Assembly (NCBI GenBank): GCA_015060965.1
Contig: SUXN01000013.1
Coordinates: forward strand, 1 to 62,791
DNA length: 62,791 nt
Direction: 5' to 3'
From: Bacteroidales bacterium
GTDB lineage: Bacteria; Bacteroidota; Bacteroidia; Bacteroidales; Bacteroidaceae
The notes beneath the pieces were generated by a model. That model did no database searches and was not told the DNA's origin. It saw nothing but the letters and a program-made list of their open reading frames with translations. Positions 8,027 to 16,342 of the stretch are shown in pieces (the stretch's first letter is position 1; every line of letters begins with the position of its first letter). The translations under genes and the position numbers were made by a program.

Positions 8027-10729
8027 ATGAAAAGACTTCTTTATGCATTTCTGCTGGCCCTGCCGCTGTGTGCGGTAGCCGGTAATCCTGCGGAATCCTC
8101 GGATGATTATCCTGTTGTCTTCGACAAAGGGCAAGGCTACACTCACGGTAGCCGTCGCCTGAACAGTGTGTCACTCAGTGGACAGACGCTGCAATTGCCG
8201 ACACCTTTGAAGGTGTACAGCAAGATTGATGATGGCTTCTTCAGTGCGCAGGTAGGCGAGACGGTATCCCCTACATTCGGATACACGGGCACCTGGATGA
8301 ACGGCTTCGTATATATTGACCGTGGCATGGACGGTGCTTTTGAGGCGCAGCTCAATGCTGACGGCTCAATCCCGGCAGGCAGTGATATCATGGCGTTCTC
8401 TTACGCTGAACCTTCTGTAGGTTCGGGAGTGGGGTACAACAGCAACGGTCAGGCGGTGTCTAACGCCGATGTGCTCAATCCTCCTGCGTTCAAGATTCCG
8501 GCAGACCTTGCTCCCGGTTACTATCGTATGCGTTACAAGGTGGACTGGGCTTCGATTGACCCTGCGGGACGTCCTGAGGACGGTAACGGTATCATCAAGA
8601 ACGGTGGCGCGATATGCGATGTACGCATAAATATTCATGCAGCAAACGGAAACTTGTCGGTTGAATCTACGAACGGCACCTTGTTGGCTGCTGATGGTTC
8701 TGAGCTTCCCCAGGCTGTTCCTTTCGGCAAGCCGCTGGTTCTAAAGGTGGCTCCTGCCGACGGGTATGCGCTCGATGTGCTCAAAGTTGTTCATGGCCAT
8801 AATCTCAATGGCGAGCAGGAGGTGCACGGTGTGCAACAGTATAACGAATATCTCTTGCCTGGGTATCTTGTCAAGGGTGATGTGGTTACTCTCCCTGCCG
8901 AGTTTGTTGACGGTGATGTAAAGATTGTTGCCTTTTTCGAAAAACAGGAGGGTGGTGCCGGTGGCGAAGGGTATGCTCTCTCGTTCGACAAGGATGCGAC
9001 AGTGAACGTGGGTGGTCCGGTCGTTGTAAGTGTTAACGGCAAGGAGTTCAATCTTGACGGTAATGCGGCATATTATGACTTTACCGAAACTCCGGTGCTT
9101 GTCTCAAATGCAGAAATTCTGGATGTGCTCGTTGACAATTCTTACGGCAAGGACGGTTATCTCTATGTCGACCTCAACAACGACGGCAAGTTTACTGCAA
9201 TGATTGACGGCAATGGTCTTCCAACCGTTTCGAGCGAACTCGTTGATTTCTCGTACTATAAAGGAAAGAATAGCAATGGTGCAACCGCAGAACAGGGCGG
9301 TGAAGTCGGGACTCTTGCCGGTCATTTGCCTGAATCGCTTGCCGACGGCATATATCGTGTACGTCTCAAGCTCGATAAGGACAATATCAGCCCCGACGGC
9401 TCGGAGAGTATCGTTGCCGATGGTGGTTGCGTAGCCGACTTTCTTATTAGCGTTGTAAGGAAAGGCAATGCTTCATTGCGTCTCTTTACTGTGGACGGCA
9501 GCATCGATGGTCTTGCCGGAACGGCTCTTCCGCTCACGGTTCCGCTCAATCAAAGGATATCGGCGGTGCTTCGTGGTGCTCCAGGCTTTGCAGCCGAAGG
9601 TGTTACGGTGCGTCACGGCCACAATCTCGACGGTGAGCAGTATGTGAACGGTAACCGTCAGTGGGTCGAGGAGTATGTTGCGGTAAAGGCCGGCAAGGTG
9701 GTTGTCAATGCCGACATAGTTGACGGTGATGTATATCTTTTTGCAGAGTTCAAGAAAAAAGAGGGTGGTGAGTGGACTCTTGTCTTCAGTGATGAGTTCG
9801 ATGCCGAGGATAACAGCCAGCCTGTAGACAGCAAATGGATGCGTTGCCAGCGTTACGGCTCTACCTGGAACCGTTGGCTCAGCGACAGCAAGGAGGTTAT
9901 CTATCTGCAGGGCGGTGACCTCGTGGCACGTGCGATACCTAACCCTGATCAAGAGAGTGATCCTGTGCCTATGATTACAGGTGGTATAAAGAGTAATAAA
10001 CGTTTCGGCTTCACATACGGTTACGTGGAGGCGCGCATCCTTTCCAATCCTTGGACCGGACATTTCCCGGCATTCTGGATGATGCCCGAGGACCAGAGTG
10101 CAGGTTGGCCCGATTGTGGCGAGATTGATATCTGGGAGGCTATCGATACTGACGGCCGTTCATATCATACGGTCCACAGTAATTGGACATACGACCTCGG
10201 GAACAAGAATGACCCGCAGTCAAGCTTCAATAAGACAATCCCGTATGACCGCTATCACACTTATGGCCTCAAATGGGATGCCAATACTCTTATATGGTAC
10301 ATCGACGGCAAAGAAGTCGGGCGCTATACAAAGTCTACCGACAGCTCAAAACTCAGTCAGGGGCAGTGGCCGTTCGACAAGCATTTCCACCTTATCCTCA
10401 ACCAGAGTGTGGGTAATGGCTCATGGGCTGCCAATGCAGATGTGTCGCATACTTACGAGACACGTTTCGACTGGGTACGCGTGTATCAGACCGACGGCAT
10501 GGAAAATACCGACGGCACGGTAGGTGTAGTGAAGGTGATTGACACTAATGTAGTAGAAGTTACGGCGGCTGACGGTGGTGCCTATGTTGCAACATCCGAG
10601 CCTCTTGTGGTAGAGGCATATGATACGATAGGCCGTAAGGTTGCCCAGGCTTTTATTGAGGATGCCGGTTTTATTCCGCTTGCCAAAGGCGTTTACATTA
10701 TTGCTGGCAACAAGGTTATGGTCAAATAA
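8027..10729 (+). CDS. Secreted GH16 endoglucanase with duplicated N-terminal modules
   Basis: Protein of 900 aa with a signal peptide (MKRLLYAFLLALPLCAVAG). Residues of about 25-315 and 320-585 are two diverged copies of one module; each contains a (G/R)HGHNL(N/D)GEQ motif and ends VDGDV-x2-F/A-x-FF/FK. The GH16 catalytic domain spans about 590-835 with the active-site motif GEIDIWEA (E-x-D-x-x-E, nucleophile and acid/base glutamates) and the family's GGIKSNKRFGFTYGYVEAR and WPFDKHFHLILNQSVG. The overall look is that of laminarinase-type beta-1,3-glucanases; exact substrate is uncertain. The C-terminus (KGVYIIAGNKVMVK) resembles a type IX secretion sorting domain. No SusC/SusD pair is adjacent, so it is not in an evident utilisation locus. 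Confidence 0.88.
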   Translation: MKRLLYAFLLALPLCAVAGNPAESSDDYPVVFDKGQGYTHGSRRLNSVSLSGQTLQLPTPLKVYSKIDDGFFSAQVGETVSPTFGYTGTWMNGFVYIDRGMDGAFEAQLNADGSIPAGSDIMAFSYAEPSVGSGVGYNSNGQAVSNADVLNPPAFKIPADLAPGYYRMRYKVDWASIDPAGRPEDGNGIIKNGGAICDVRINIHAANGNLSVESTNGTLLAADGSELPQAVPFGKPLVLKVAPADGYALDVLKVVHGHNLNGEQEVHGVQQYNEYLLPGYLVKGDVVTLPAEFVDGDVKIVAFFEKQEGGAGGEGYALSFDKDATVNVGGPVVVSVNGKEFNLDGNAAYYDFTETPVLVSNAEILDVLVDNSYGKDGYLYVDLNNDGKFTAMIDGNGLPTVSSELVDFSYYKGKNSNGATAEQGGEVGTLAGHLPESLADGIYRVRLKLDKDNISPDGSESIVADGGCVADFLISVVRKGNASLRLFTVDGSIDGLAGTALPLTVPLNQRISAVLRGAPGFAAEGVTVRHGHNLDGEQYVNGNRQWVEEYVAVKAGKVVVNADIVDGDVYLFAEFKKKEGGEWTLVFSDEFDAEDNSQPVDSKWMRCQRYGSTWNRWLSDSKEVIYLQGGDLVARAIPNPDQESDPVPMITGGIKSNKRFGFTYGYVEARILSNPWTGHFPAFWMMPEDQSAGWPDCGEIDIWEAIDTDGRSYHTVHSNWTYDLGNKNDPQSSFNKTIPYDRYHTYGLKWDANTLIWYIDGKEVGRYTKSTDSSKLSQGQWPFDKHFHLILNQSVGNGSWAANADVSHTYETRFDWVRVYQTDGMENTDGTVGVVKVIDTNVVEVTAADGGAYVATSEPLVVEAYDTIGRKVAQAFIEDAGFIPLAKGVYIIAGNKVMVK

Positions 10730-10751
10730 ACAATAGATATCAATATCCTTT

Positions 10752-10793
10752 ATGGCGCTACAGCTCATTTGAGAGCGTGGCGCCATATTTTTT
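10752..10793 (+). terminator. Terminator after the GH16 gene
   Basis: ATGGCGC and GCGCCAT arms with an inner CAGCTC/GAGAGC stem, followed by ATTTTTT. Confidence 0.8.
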
Positions 10794-11013
10794 GGCAACA
10801 ATATAGGAGTTGTCTATTGAAACAAATATCTGCTGCGATGATGTCATCCTGAACTGTGCGAACCAACGGTCGACGCCGCGGCGTCAGCCTTAGCATTAAG
10901 CAGGAGGGGCCAAAGTCAAGGATCTCTCAAAGAACTCCGCCAGCGACTTTTCGAGATGTTTCACTTCGTTCAACATGACACGATACATTTTGGACAACAT
11001 CTATATTATTACC
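10794..11013. repeat. Dispersed MITE-like element, about 220 bp
   Basis: Most of the 426-bp gap between the GH16 gene and bamD is this non-coding element. Its ends are imperfect inverted repeats: GGCAACAATATAGGAGTTGTC at the left (10794-10814; 21 bp) against a complementary stretch at 10992-11013. Inside, CGGTCGACGCC and GGGGCCAAAGTCA modules are shared with the elements near 19.5 kb and 37.25 kb. No transposase is encoded. Confidence 0.6.
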
Positions 11014-11074
11014 TGTTTTTTTGTTTATTTATGGATTATTTATCTATATTAAAAGGAAGATTGAATGATTTTCG

Positions 11075-11105
11075 TTGTATTTTCGGTTGGAATGTGCTAT
11101 CTTTG
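11075..11105 (+). promoter_or_regulatory. Promoter of the bamD operon
   Basis: TTG at 11075-11077 and TATCTTTG at 11098-11105 with 20 bp between, the Bacteroidota promoter pattern. It leaves a leader of roughly 45 nt and supports the start at 11156. Confidence 0.7.
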
Positions 11106-11155
11106 CAAACTGAATTGGACTATTGGGTTTTGGTGCAATTCATAATTTACAAAAG

Positions 11156-11968
11156 ATGAAAAATTGTTTATATACACTTATTGCGGCATTGTTGATGCTT
11201 TCTTCTTGTGACTCTTACAACAAGATTCTCACAACAAACAACATCGACTACAAGTATGAGGCTGCAAAGGCATACTATCTCAAAGGTGATTACTCGAAGG
11301 CTGCCCAGCTTCTTGAGAGTATGGTTACTCTGCTCAAGGGTGGTGACAAGGCCGAAGAGTCTCTGATACTTCTTGCAAAGTGCTATTACGACTCAAAGGA
11401 CTATGATACTGCATCGCAGTATTTTAAGGTGTATTACACCAATTATCCCCGTGGTGAGTTTGCCGAGTATGCCCGTTTCCATTCCGGCAAGTCTCTGTTT
11501 ATGGATATAACTGAGCCCGAGCTTGACCAGTCGGGAACATATCTTGCTATCAGTGAACTCCAGCTTTTTATGGAATATTTCCCTTTGAGCAAGTTGCGTC
11601 CCGAGGCACAGGACATGATTGTTAAGATGCATGACCTGCTTGTGGAGAAGGATTTCCTGTCGGCAAAGCTATATTATGACCTCGGCGATTTTATGGCATA
11701 CAAGGGCAACAATTATCTTGCTTGTATAATTACAGCGCAGAACGCTCTGAAGGATTATCCTTATACAGGTCTTCGTGAGGAGCTCTCGATGCTGATACTG
11801 CGTGCACGCTACCAGATGGCGCATAAGAGTGTTGAGGAGAAAAAGTATGAGCGTTACCGCGAGACAATAGACGAGTACTATGCTTTCAAGACAGAGTTCC
11901 CCGATAGCAAGTATCTTGATGAGGCCGAAAAGTTCTTCAAGGAGGCCAAGGGATTTGTGAATGATTGA
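11156..11968 (+). CDS. bamD: BamD, outer-membrane assembly lipoprotein
   Basis: Lipoprotein of the BAM complex that inserts beta-barrel proteins into the outer membrane. The 270-aa product begins with a lipoprotein signal (LLMLSSC, lipid cysteine C18) and then shows TPR-like repeats, for example AYYLKGDYSKAAQLLESM, CYYDSKDYDTASQYFKVYY and YPRGEFAEYARF, the last a common BamD signature. The upstream in-frame codons from 11123 encode no signal peptide and follow the promoter closely, so the ATG at 11156 is preferred. RNA polymerase omega follows after 31 bp and a DUF4293 protein after that, an arrangement also known from other Bacteroidales. Confidence 0.92.
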   Translation: MKNCLYTLIAALLMLSSCDSYNKILTTNNIDYKYEAAKAYYLKGDYSKAAQLLESMVTLLKGGDKAEESLILLAKCYYDSKDYDTASQYFKVYYTNYPRGEFAEYARFHSGKSLFMDITEPELDQSGTYLAISELQLFMEYFPLSKLRPEAQDMIVKMHDLLVEKDFLSAKLYYDLGDFMAYKGNNYLACIITAQNALKDYPYTGLREELSMLILRARYQMAHKSVEEKKYERYRETIDEYYAFKTEFPDSKYLDEAEKFFKEAKGFVND

Positions 11969-11999
11969 CTACAATGATAAATAATTAAACGATATAAAA

Positions 12000-12338
12000 A
12001 TGGATTACAAAAAGACAAATGCTCCAACAAACACTGTCACACGTAATATGGCAGATTTTGTAAATGAGACAGGCAATGTTTATGAGTCTGTAGCTATCAT
12101 CGGTAAGCGTTCAAATCAGATTGCTGCCGAGATGAAAGAGGAATTGCTCAAGAAACTCAACGAGTTTTCATCTACAACCGACAACCTCGAGGAGCAGTTC
12201 GAGAACCACGAGCAGATTGAGATTTCACGTTATTATGAGAGACTTCCCAAGCCTACACTTATCGCGGCCCAGGAGTTTCTCGACGGTAAGATATATTTCC
12301 GTGACCCTGCAAAGGATAACGTAGAGGAGGATATCTGA
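12000..12338 (+). CDS. rpoZ: RNA polymerase omega subunit, Bacteroidota type
   Basis: Protein of 112 aa recognised as the Bacteroidota form of omega (Rpb6/RpoZ family), which helps assemble and stabilise the beta' subunit. The conserved segment is VYESVAIIGKRSNQIAAEMKEEL (residues about 28-50; the GKRSNQIA core corresponds to the omega RA-QIA motif). The rest is lineage-specific, including an acidic C-terminus, and is why automatic tools often miss it. It lies between bamD and DUF4293, linking an envelope-assembly factor and a transcription subunit in one unit. Confidence 0.85.
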   Translation: MDYKKTNAPTNTVTRNMADFVNETGNVYESVAIIGKRSNQIAAEMKEELLKKLNEFSSTTDNLEEQFENHEQIEISRYYERLPKPTLIAAQEFLDGKIYFRDPAKDNVEEDI

Positions 12339-12354
12339 TAACAGATAGGTAGTT

Positions 12355-12822
12355 ATGAAGTTCCGCTTATACCAGTTGCTTTATGTCGCAGTAATTGCCC
12401 TTCTTGTGTGGGCAATGGTGGAGCCTATAATAAAGTTTACAGAGGCCGATGGTTCGCTGACGGTTATGAGTAATTTCAAGTTGCTTGCTGCTGACGGTCA
12501 GGTATCAAGGTCTGTAATTGCACTTGGGGCGTTGCTTGTGTTTGCTGTGGTAGTGAATGCTTTTGCACTTATGGTGTCGATGTTCAGCAATTTCGAGTTG
12601 CAGAAGAGAACCACAATACTCTCGTTGCTTGTTCTTGCAGGATATTATATCCTTCTGCTGATATACTCGTTCCTCTTGCTTGCCGATGCATCGCTTGAAG
12701 TAGACTTGCCGATATTGTTCCCGTTCTTTGGAATAATTCTCAATTCGGTATCATTCAATCTTATCCGTCGCGAAGAGGCGAAGATTATTGCACGGGCTAC
12801 CGGTTTCAGATTGAGGGATTGA
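12355..12822 (+). CDS. DUF4293 four-helix membrane protein
   Basis: Protein of 155 aa with four hydrophobic segments (about residues 7-25, 52-75, 88-107 and 118-132), matching the DUF4293 family in length and topology. The function is unknown. It closes the bamD-rpoZ unit, 16 bp after rpoZ, and is followed by a strong terminator. The steady link with bamD in Bacteroidales suggests an envelope role, but that is inference from position only. Confidence 0.8.
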   Translation: MKFRLYQLLYVAVIALLVWAMVEPIIKFTEADGSLTVMSNFKLLAADGQVSRSVIALGALLVFAVVVNAFALMVSMFSNFELQKRTTILSLLVLAGYYILLLIYSFLLLADASLEVDLPILFPFFGIILNSVSFNLIRREEAKIIARATGFRLRD

Positions 12823-12842
12823 TGATTCAATTAAACATAAGA

Positions 12843-12874
12843 ATGGTCCACGGTTCCGTGGGCCATTTTTTTTC
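12843..12874 (+). terminator. Terminator of the bamD operon
   Basis: An 11-bp stem (ATGGTCCACGG with CCGTGGGCCAT) with a two-base gap, then eight T. Confidence 0.9.
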
Positions 12875-12925
12875 TTCTGTTGGAACATTACCTGCAATAC
12901 TCTTGTTTTTAAAGGAAAAAAGAGT

Positions 12926-13897
12926 ATGAAAAAGGTAAAGATTTCTGTTTTTGCTGACCCTGCATGTACCTGGTGCTGGGGCAGTGTGCCTGTAGTGAGG
13001 GCGTTGAGATACCGTTACGGTTCGCAGTTGGAATTCGAGTATGTAATGGGTGGAATGATAGAGGATATCACCTCCTTCAATAACCGTAGGTTATCTATCG
13101 GTGGTGACATAGCAATGTCGAACAGGAATATCCATAAGCACTGGCTCGAGGCATCGGCCATACATGGTATGCCTGTTTCCGAGGCTCCTGTGCGCCTGTT
13201 TACCGAGGAGCACCGTTCAACAGTCCCGATGAACCTTGCATATATTGCAGCAGGGCTTTATGCCAAGTCGAATAAGGAGATTATGGACAACTCCGTGCAA
13301 CGGTTTCTGCGTATATTGCAGGAGATGACCCTTGTTGATGGGGCGCAAATGAACGATGCAGACAATATTGTCGCAATGTCTGCCCTTGTGGGCTTCAACC
13401 AACAGAAATACAGCGAGATATTTGCAGGTCCCGAGACAAAGAGAGTATATTCGGCAAATAAGGAACTGTGTAATGAGTACGATGTACACTCTTTCCCGAC
13501 ATATAAATTAGTGTACGCCGATGAGGAGATGATGGTGCGTGGCTTTACAACATATGAGACATTGGCGCATTGTATCGCCCAACTCTCTTATGAGAATGTA
13601 AAGCCCATTGAAGATGGCAGGGAAGCGCTTACCATTGCAAATGTGCGTACGTTCATTGAGGAATTCGGTGTGGCATACCCGGTCGAGATTGCCACAGCAT
13701 TTTCTCTTGACAGGACCGGTGGACACACGGCCTTGAATATCGAGTCGTACGCAGGATTGCCCGACATCATCGAAGAGATGATAAAGAGCAATGATATTGC
13801 CATGGCGCCAAAGGGTAATGGCTTCCTCATTTATACCTTGAAGCAGAAACAGAATGCTTCACAAGCTAAAGGCCGCGAGTATGCCGGTATATATTGA
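12926..13897 (+). CDS. Cytoplasmic DsbA-family protein with a C-terminal extension
   Basis: Protein of 323 aa with the thioredoxin-like DsbA fold. The N-terminal strand KISVFADPACTWCWG carries the CxxC pair C14/C17, and HSFPTYKLVYADEE around residue 190 fits the cis-proline strand. There is no signal peptide, so it is probably cytoplasmic, as in the COG3531 and SpxH/YjbH groups, which act as redox-linked oxidoreductases or ClpXP adaptors. About 100 residues follow the thioredoxin part and contain a segment (VEIATAFSLDRTGGHTALNI ... GNGFLIYTL) that could be a small winged-helix-like domain. Substrate unknown. It stands alone between two terminators or promoters. Confidence 0.75.
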   Translation: MKKVKISVFADPACTWCWGSVPVVRALRYRYGSQLEFEYVMGGMIEDITSFNNRRLSIGGDIAMSNRNIHKHWLEASAIHGMPVSEAPVRLFTEEHRSTVPMNLAYIAAGLYAKSNKEIMDNSVQRFLRILQEMTLVDGAQMNDADNIVAMSALVGFNQQKYSEIFAGPETKRVYSANKELCNEYDVHSFPTYKLVYADEEMMVRGFTTYETLAHCIAQLSYENVKPIEDGREALTIANVRTFIEEFGVAYPVEIATAFSLDRTGGHTALNIESYAGLPDIIEEMIKSNDIAMAPKGNGFLIYTLKQKQNASQAKGREYAGIY

Positions 13898-13972
13898 CAT
13901 TAAGAGGCGGGAGAACTCTCCCGCCGTTTAATGTCGGCATTGTTGAAGAATTTCTGCACTCGCTGTGAATAA

Positions 13973-14005
13973 TTGTGATTTATTCGCTTGTTTTTTGTAT
14001 CTTTG
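13973..14005 (+). promoter_or_regulatory. Promoter of the cyclophilin-bcp-mscS unit
   Basis: TTG at 13973-13975 and TATCTTTG at 13998-14005, 22 bp apart. It overlaps the ATG at 13975, which therefore cannot be the start of the following gene. Confidence 0.65.
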
Positions 14006-14031
14006 CAAAGGAATTCAGATTATGTGAGGAT

Positions 14032-14706
14032 ATGAGAAAATTGATGATTATTCTGTCGCTTGTCGCTGTACTCGCATCCTGCTCCTCAAAGAAGGAGTAT
14101 ATGGTGAGGATGTTCACAACTGCCGGTGTCGTTGATATGAAACTCTATGACGAGACACCGAAGCACAGGGACAATTTCGTGAAGCTTGTCAAGGAACAGG
14201 TGTACGATTCGCTTCTTTTCCATCGTGTGATAAAGGATTTTATGATTCAGGGCGGTGACCCGGATTCAAAGAATGCAGCTTCAGGCAAACTGCTGGGAGA
14301 GGGCGATCTTGGATATACTGTCGAGCCGGAATTTATGCCCGAGGTGTATTTCCACCGTCGCGGTGCTCTTGCTGCAGCACGTGAAGGGGATGATGTGAAC
14401 CCCTCAAAGGCTTCATCGGCAAGCCAGTTCTACATTGTCTGGGGTAATGTCTTTACCAAGGAGCAACTCGAAAGGCTCAAGACGCAATACAAGCAACGTA
14501 CGGGCAAGGATATAACAATAACCCCCGAACAACTTGAGGTATATACCACTATCGGTGGCACGCCGCACCTCGACGGCGACTACACTGTCTTCGGTGAGGT
14601 TGTGAAGGGCCTTGAGGTTGTGGACGCTATACAGAATGTCAGGTGTGACAGGAACGATCGTCCGTTGAGGGATGTCCGTATAATAAAGATGGAACTTATA
14701 AAGTAA
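14032..14706 (+). CDS. Cyclophilin-type peptidyl-prolyl isomerase lipoprotein
   Basis: Predicted lipoprotein of 224 aa (VAVLASC, lipid cysteine C17) with a cyclophilin domain that speeds proline isomerisation in proteins folding outside the cytoplasm. Recognisable are LLFHRVIKDFMIQGGDP, with the catalytic Arg and the FMIQGGDP signature, and ASSASQFYIVWGN. An insert of charged residues between QFYIVWG and HLDGDYTVFGEV, including KTQYKQRTGKDI, is common in Bacteroidales members. Bcp follows after 9 bp and mscS 25 bp after that, suggesting an envelope or stress-related unit. Confidence 0.9.
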   Translation: MRKLMIILSLVAVLASCSSKKEYMVRMFTTAGVVDMKLYDETPKHRDNFVKLVKEQVYDSLLFHRVIKDFMIQGGDPDSKNAASGKLLGEGDLGYTVEPEFMPEVYFHRRGALAAAREGDDVNPSKASSASQFYIVWGNVFTKEQLERLKTQYKQRTGKDITITPEQLEVYTTIGGTPHLDGDYTVFGEVVKGLEVVDAIQNVRCDRNDRPLRDVRIIKMELIK

Positions 14707-14715
14707 GAAAGTGTT

Positions 14716-15168
14716 ATGTTGAAGATAGGTGATAAGGTTCCCGACTTTTTGGGTGTTGACGAGAATGGTGTCGAGGTGCGTGTAAGTGATTATAAAGGAC
14801 GTAAGTTAGTAGTCTATTTCTATCCGAAGGACAGCACTCCTGGCTGTACTGCCGAGGCATGCTCATTGCGTGACGGAATGGATGAACTTGTCTCTGCTGG
14901 TTATGCAGTTGTCGGTATCAGTGCTGACAGTGCGGCTTCACATACCCGCTTCAAGGCAAAACAGCAGCTTAACTTTCCTCTCATAGCCGATGTTGAAAAG
15001 AGTACAATACAGGCCTTTGGCGCCTGGGGTGAGAAAAAGATGGCAGGCAGGGTGTATATGGGAATAATACGCACTACATTTGTCATTGATGCAGATGGTG
15101 TCATCGAAAGGGTGATTACCAAAGTAGATACCAAGAATGCCGCGAGGCAGATATTGGACAATATTTGA
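14716..15168 (+). CDS. bcp: Thioredoxin-dependent thiol peroxidase Bcp
   Basis: Peroxiredoxin of the BCP/PrxQ group, 150 aa. It reduces hydrogen peroxide and organic peroxides using thioredoxin, in the cytoplasm. The peroxidatic cysteine lies in STPGCTAEACSLRD, with a second cysteine five residues later as the likely resolving partner, the PrxQ arrangement. KLVVYFYPKD and the late arginine region are also typical. Length is normal for the family. It is cotranscribed with the cyclophilin gene upstream, and probably with mscS. Confidence 0.93.
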   Translation: MLKIGDKVPDFLGVDENGVEVRVSDYKGRKLVVYFYPKDSTPGCTAEACSLRDGMDELVSAGYAVVGISADSAASHTRFKAKQQLNFPLIADVEKSTIQAFGAWGEKKMAGRVYMGIIRTTFVIDADGVIERVITKVDTKNAARQILDNI

Positions 15169-15193
15169 TTATTCTTAATTTTTTTCTATTTCT

Positions 15194-16105
15194 ATGATTC
15201 AAAGTTTATTGGTATTCCTCGATGCGGTTGCATCCGAGGTGGCTGTTGATGCGGTTGCAACAACAGGTATTGTGGAAAAATTGTCGGGTATGACTCCTGA
15301 TGAGATTATGCATGCTATCACTGCGTTGACTATCTCTTTGGCAGGAAAATTTGTCAAGGTGCTTCTTATCTGGTTTGTCGGTCGTTGGATAATACGTAAG
15401 GTTGTAAGGCTTATCAAGAAGATTATGCTGAAGCGCAAGGTCAACCCCTCTGTCAGCTCATTTGTATCAAGCATGATTGACGTTGTGGCTATGGCTGTCA
15501 TAATCATTATGATAATCAGCGTTCTGGGTATTGATACATCTTCCTTTATCGCGCTTTTTGCATCGGCCGGTGTCGCTGTGGGTATGGCTCTGAGCGGTAC
15601 CTTGCAGAACTTTGCCGGTGGTGTGATGATTCTGCTTTTCCGCCCCTTCAAGGTAGGTGACTATATTGAGGCGCAGGGAATTGGCGGTTCTGTTAAGGAA
15701 ATCCAGATTTTCAATACAGTAATCAATACCCCGGACAACAAGATTATCCTGTTACCTAATGGACCTCTCTCAACCGGTATCATCAACAACTATTCGCGTG
15801 AGCCGTTGCGCCGTCTTGACCTTAATTTCTCAGTTGCCTATGGCGATGACTATGAGATGGCAAAGGCTGTAATGTTGCGTCTTATCAAGGAAGACGGCCG
15901 TGCTTTAAATGAACCGGCAGCTCCGTTTGTAGCTCTCGGTTCGCTCAGCGCAAGCTCAATAGACTTGACAGTCCGAATCTGGTGCAAGCAGGAGGATTAC
16001 TGGGGTATGAAGTTCGATCTTACACAAAAGGTGTATGAGACATTCCCCAAGGAGGGATTAAAATTCCCTTATCAGACTTTTACTGTCCAGTTGGATAAGA
16101 ACTGA
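15194..16105 (+). CDS. mscS: Small-conductance mechanosensitive channel MscS
   Basis: Inner-membrane channel of 303 aa, the usual size of E. coli MscS. After an N-terminal amphipathic stretch come transmembrane segments near residues 47-65 and 90-113, then the pore helix GVAVGMALSGTLQNFAGGVMILLFRPFKVGD, the clearest MscS signature. The cytoplasmic vestibule follows (NTPDNKIILLPNGPLSTGIINNYSREPLRR). It opens under hypo-osmotic membrane tension. It is the last gene of the cyclophilin-bcp unit and is followed by a terminator. A larger YbdG-like paralogue lies at 4.6 kb. Confidence 0.93.
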   Translation: MIQSLLVFLDAVASEVAVDAVATTGIVEKLSGMTPDEIMHAITALTISLAGKFVKVLLIWFVGRWIIRKVVRLIKKIMLKRKVNPSVSSFVSSMIDVVAMAVIIIMIISVLGIDTSSFIALFASAGVAVGMALSGTLQNFAGGVMILLFRPFKVGDYIEAQGIGGSVKEIQIFNTVINTPDNKIILLPNGPLSTGIINNYSREPLRRLDLNFSVAYGDDYEMAKAVMLRLIKEDGRALNEPAAPFVALGSLSASSIDLTVRIWCKQEDYWGMKFDLTQKVYETFPKEGLKFPYQTFTVQLDKN

Positions 16106-16147
16106 TAAAGGTAGTGCCGTTCGTGAGGAACGGTCATGTGGGTTTTG

Positions 16148-16180
16148 TCGGCCGTGTTTTTGCACGGCCGATTTTTTTTG
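16148..16180 (+). terminator. Terminator after mscS
   Basis: TCGGCCGTG and CACGGCCGA arms around a T-rich loop, followed by eight T. Confidence 0.9.
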
Positions 16181-16248
16181 ATTTGTTAAAAATGTATCAG
16201 TGCTCTCTGTTTTTCTAATCTGCAATATGTTAAAAAAGATTTATTTTG

Positions 16249-16256
16249 TACCTTTG
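16249..16256 (+). promoter_or_regulatory. -7 element for the SulP transporter
   Basis: TACCTTTG matches the consensus. It leaves a leader of about 80 nt before the ATG at 16343. Confidence 0.55.
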
Positions 16257-16342
16257 CGAAGTTTTTGAAAAAAGGGTGTCGCAGATTGCTTTTAGCAAGG
16301 ATACCATTGCATTCCTGTTGAGAACATTAATTATTATATACG

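Noticed and set aside
8027..10729. Polysaccharide utilisation locus
   Set aside because: No SusC, SusD or sensor gene lies nearby; uvrB and bamD are the neighbours.
10956..11159. Open frame of 67 codons upstream of bamD
   Set aside because: It runs through the end of the dispersed element and over the bamD promoter.
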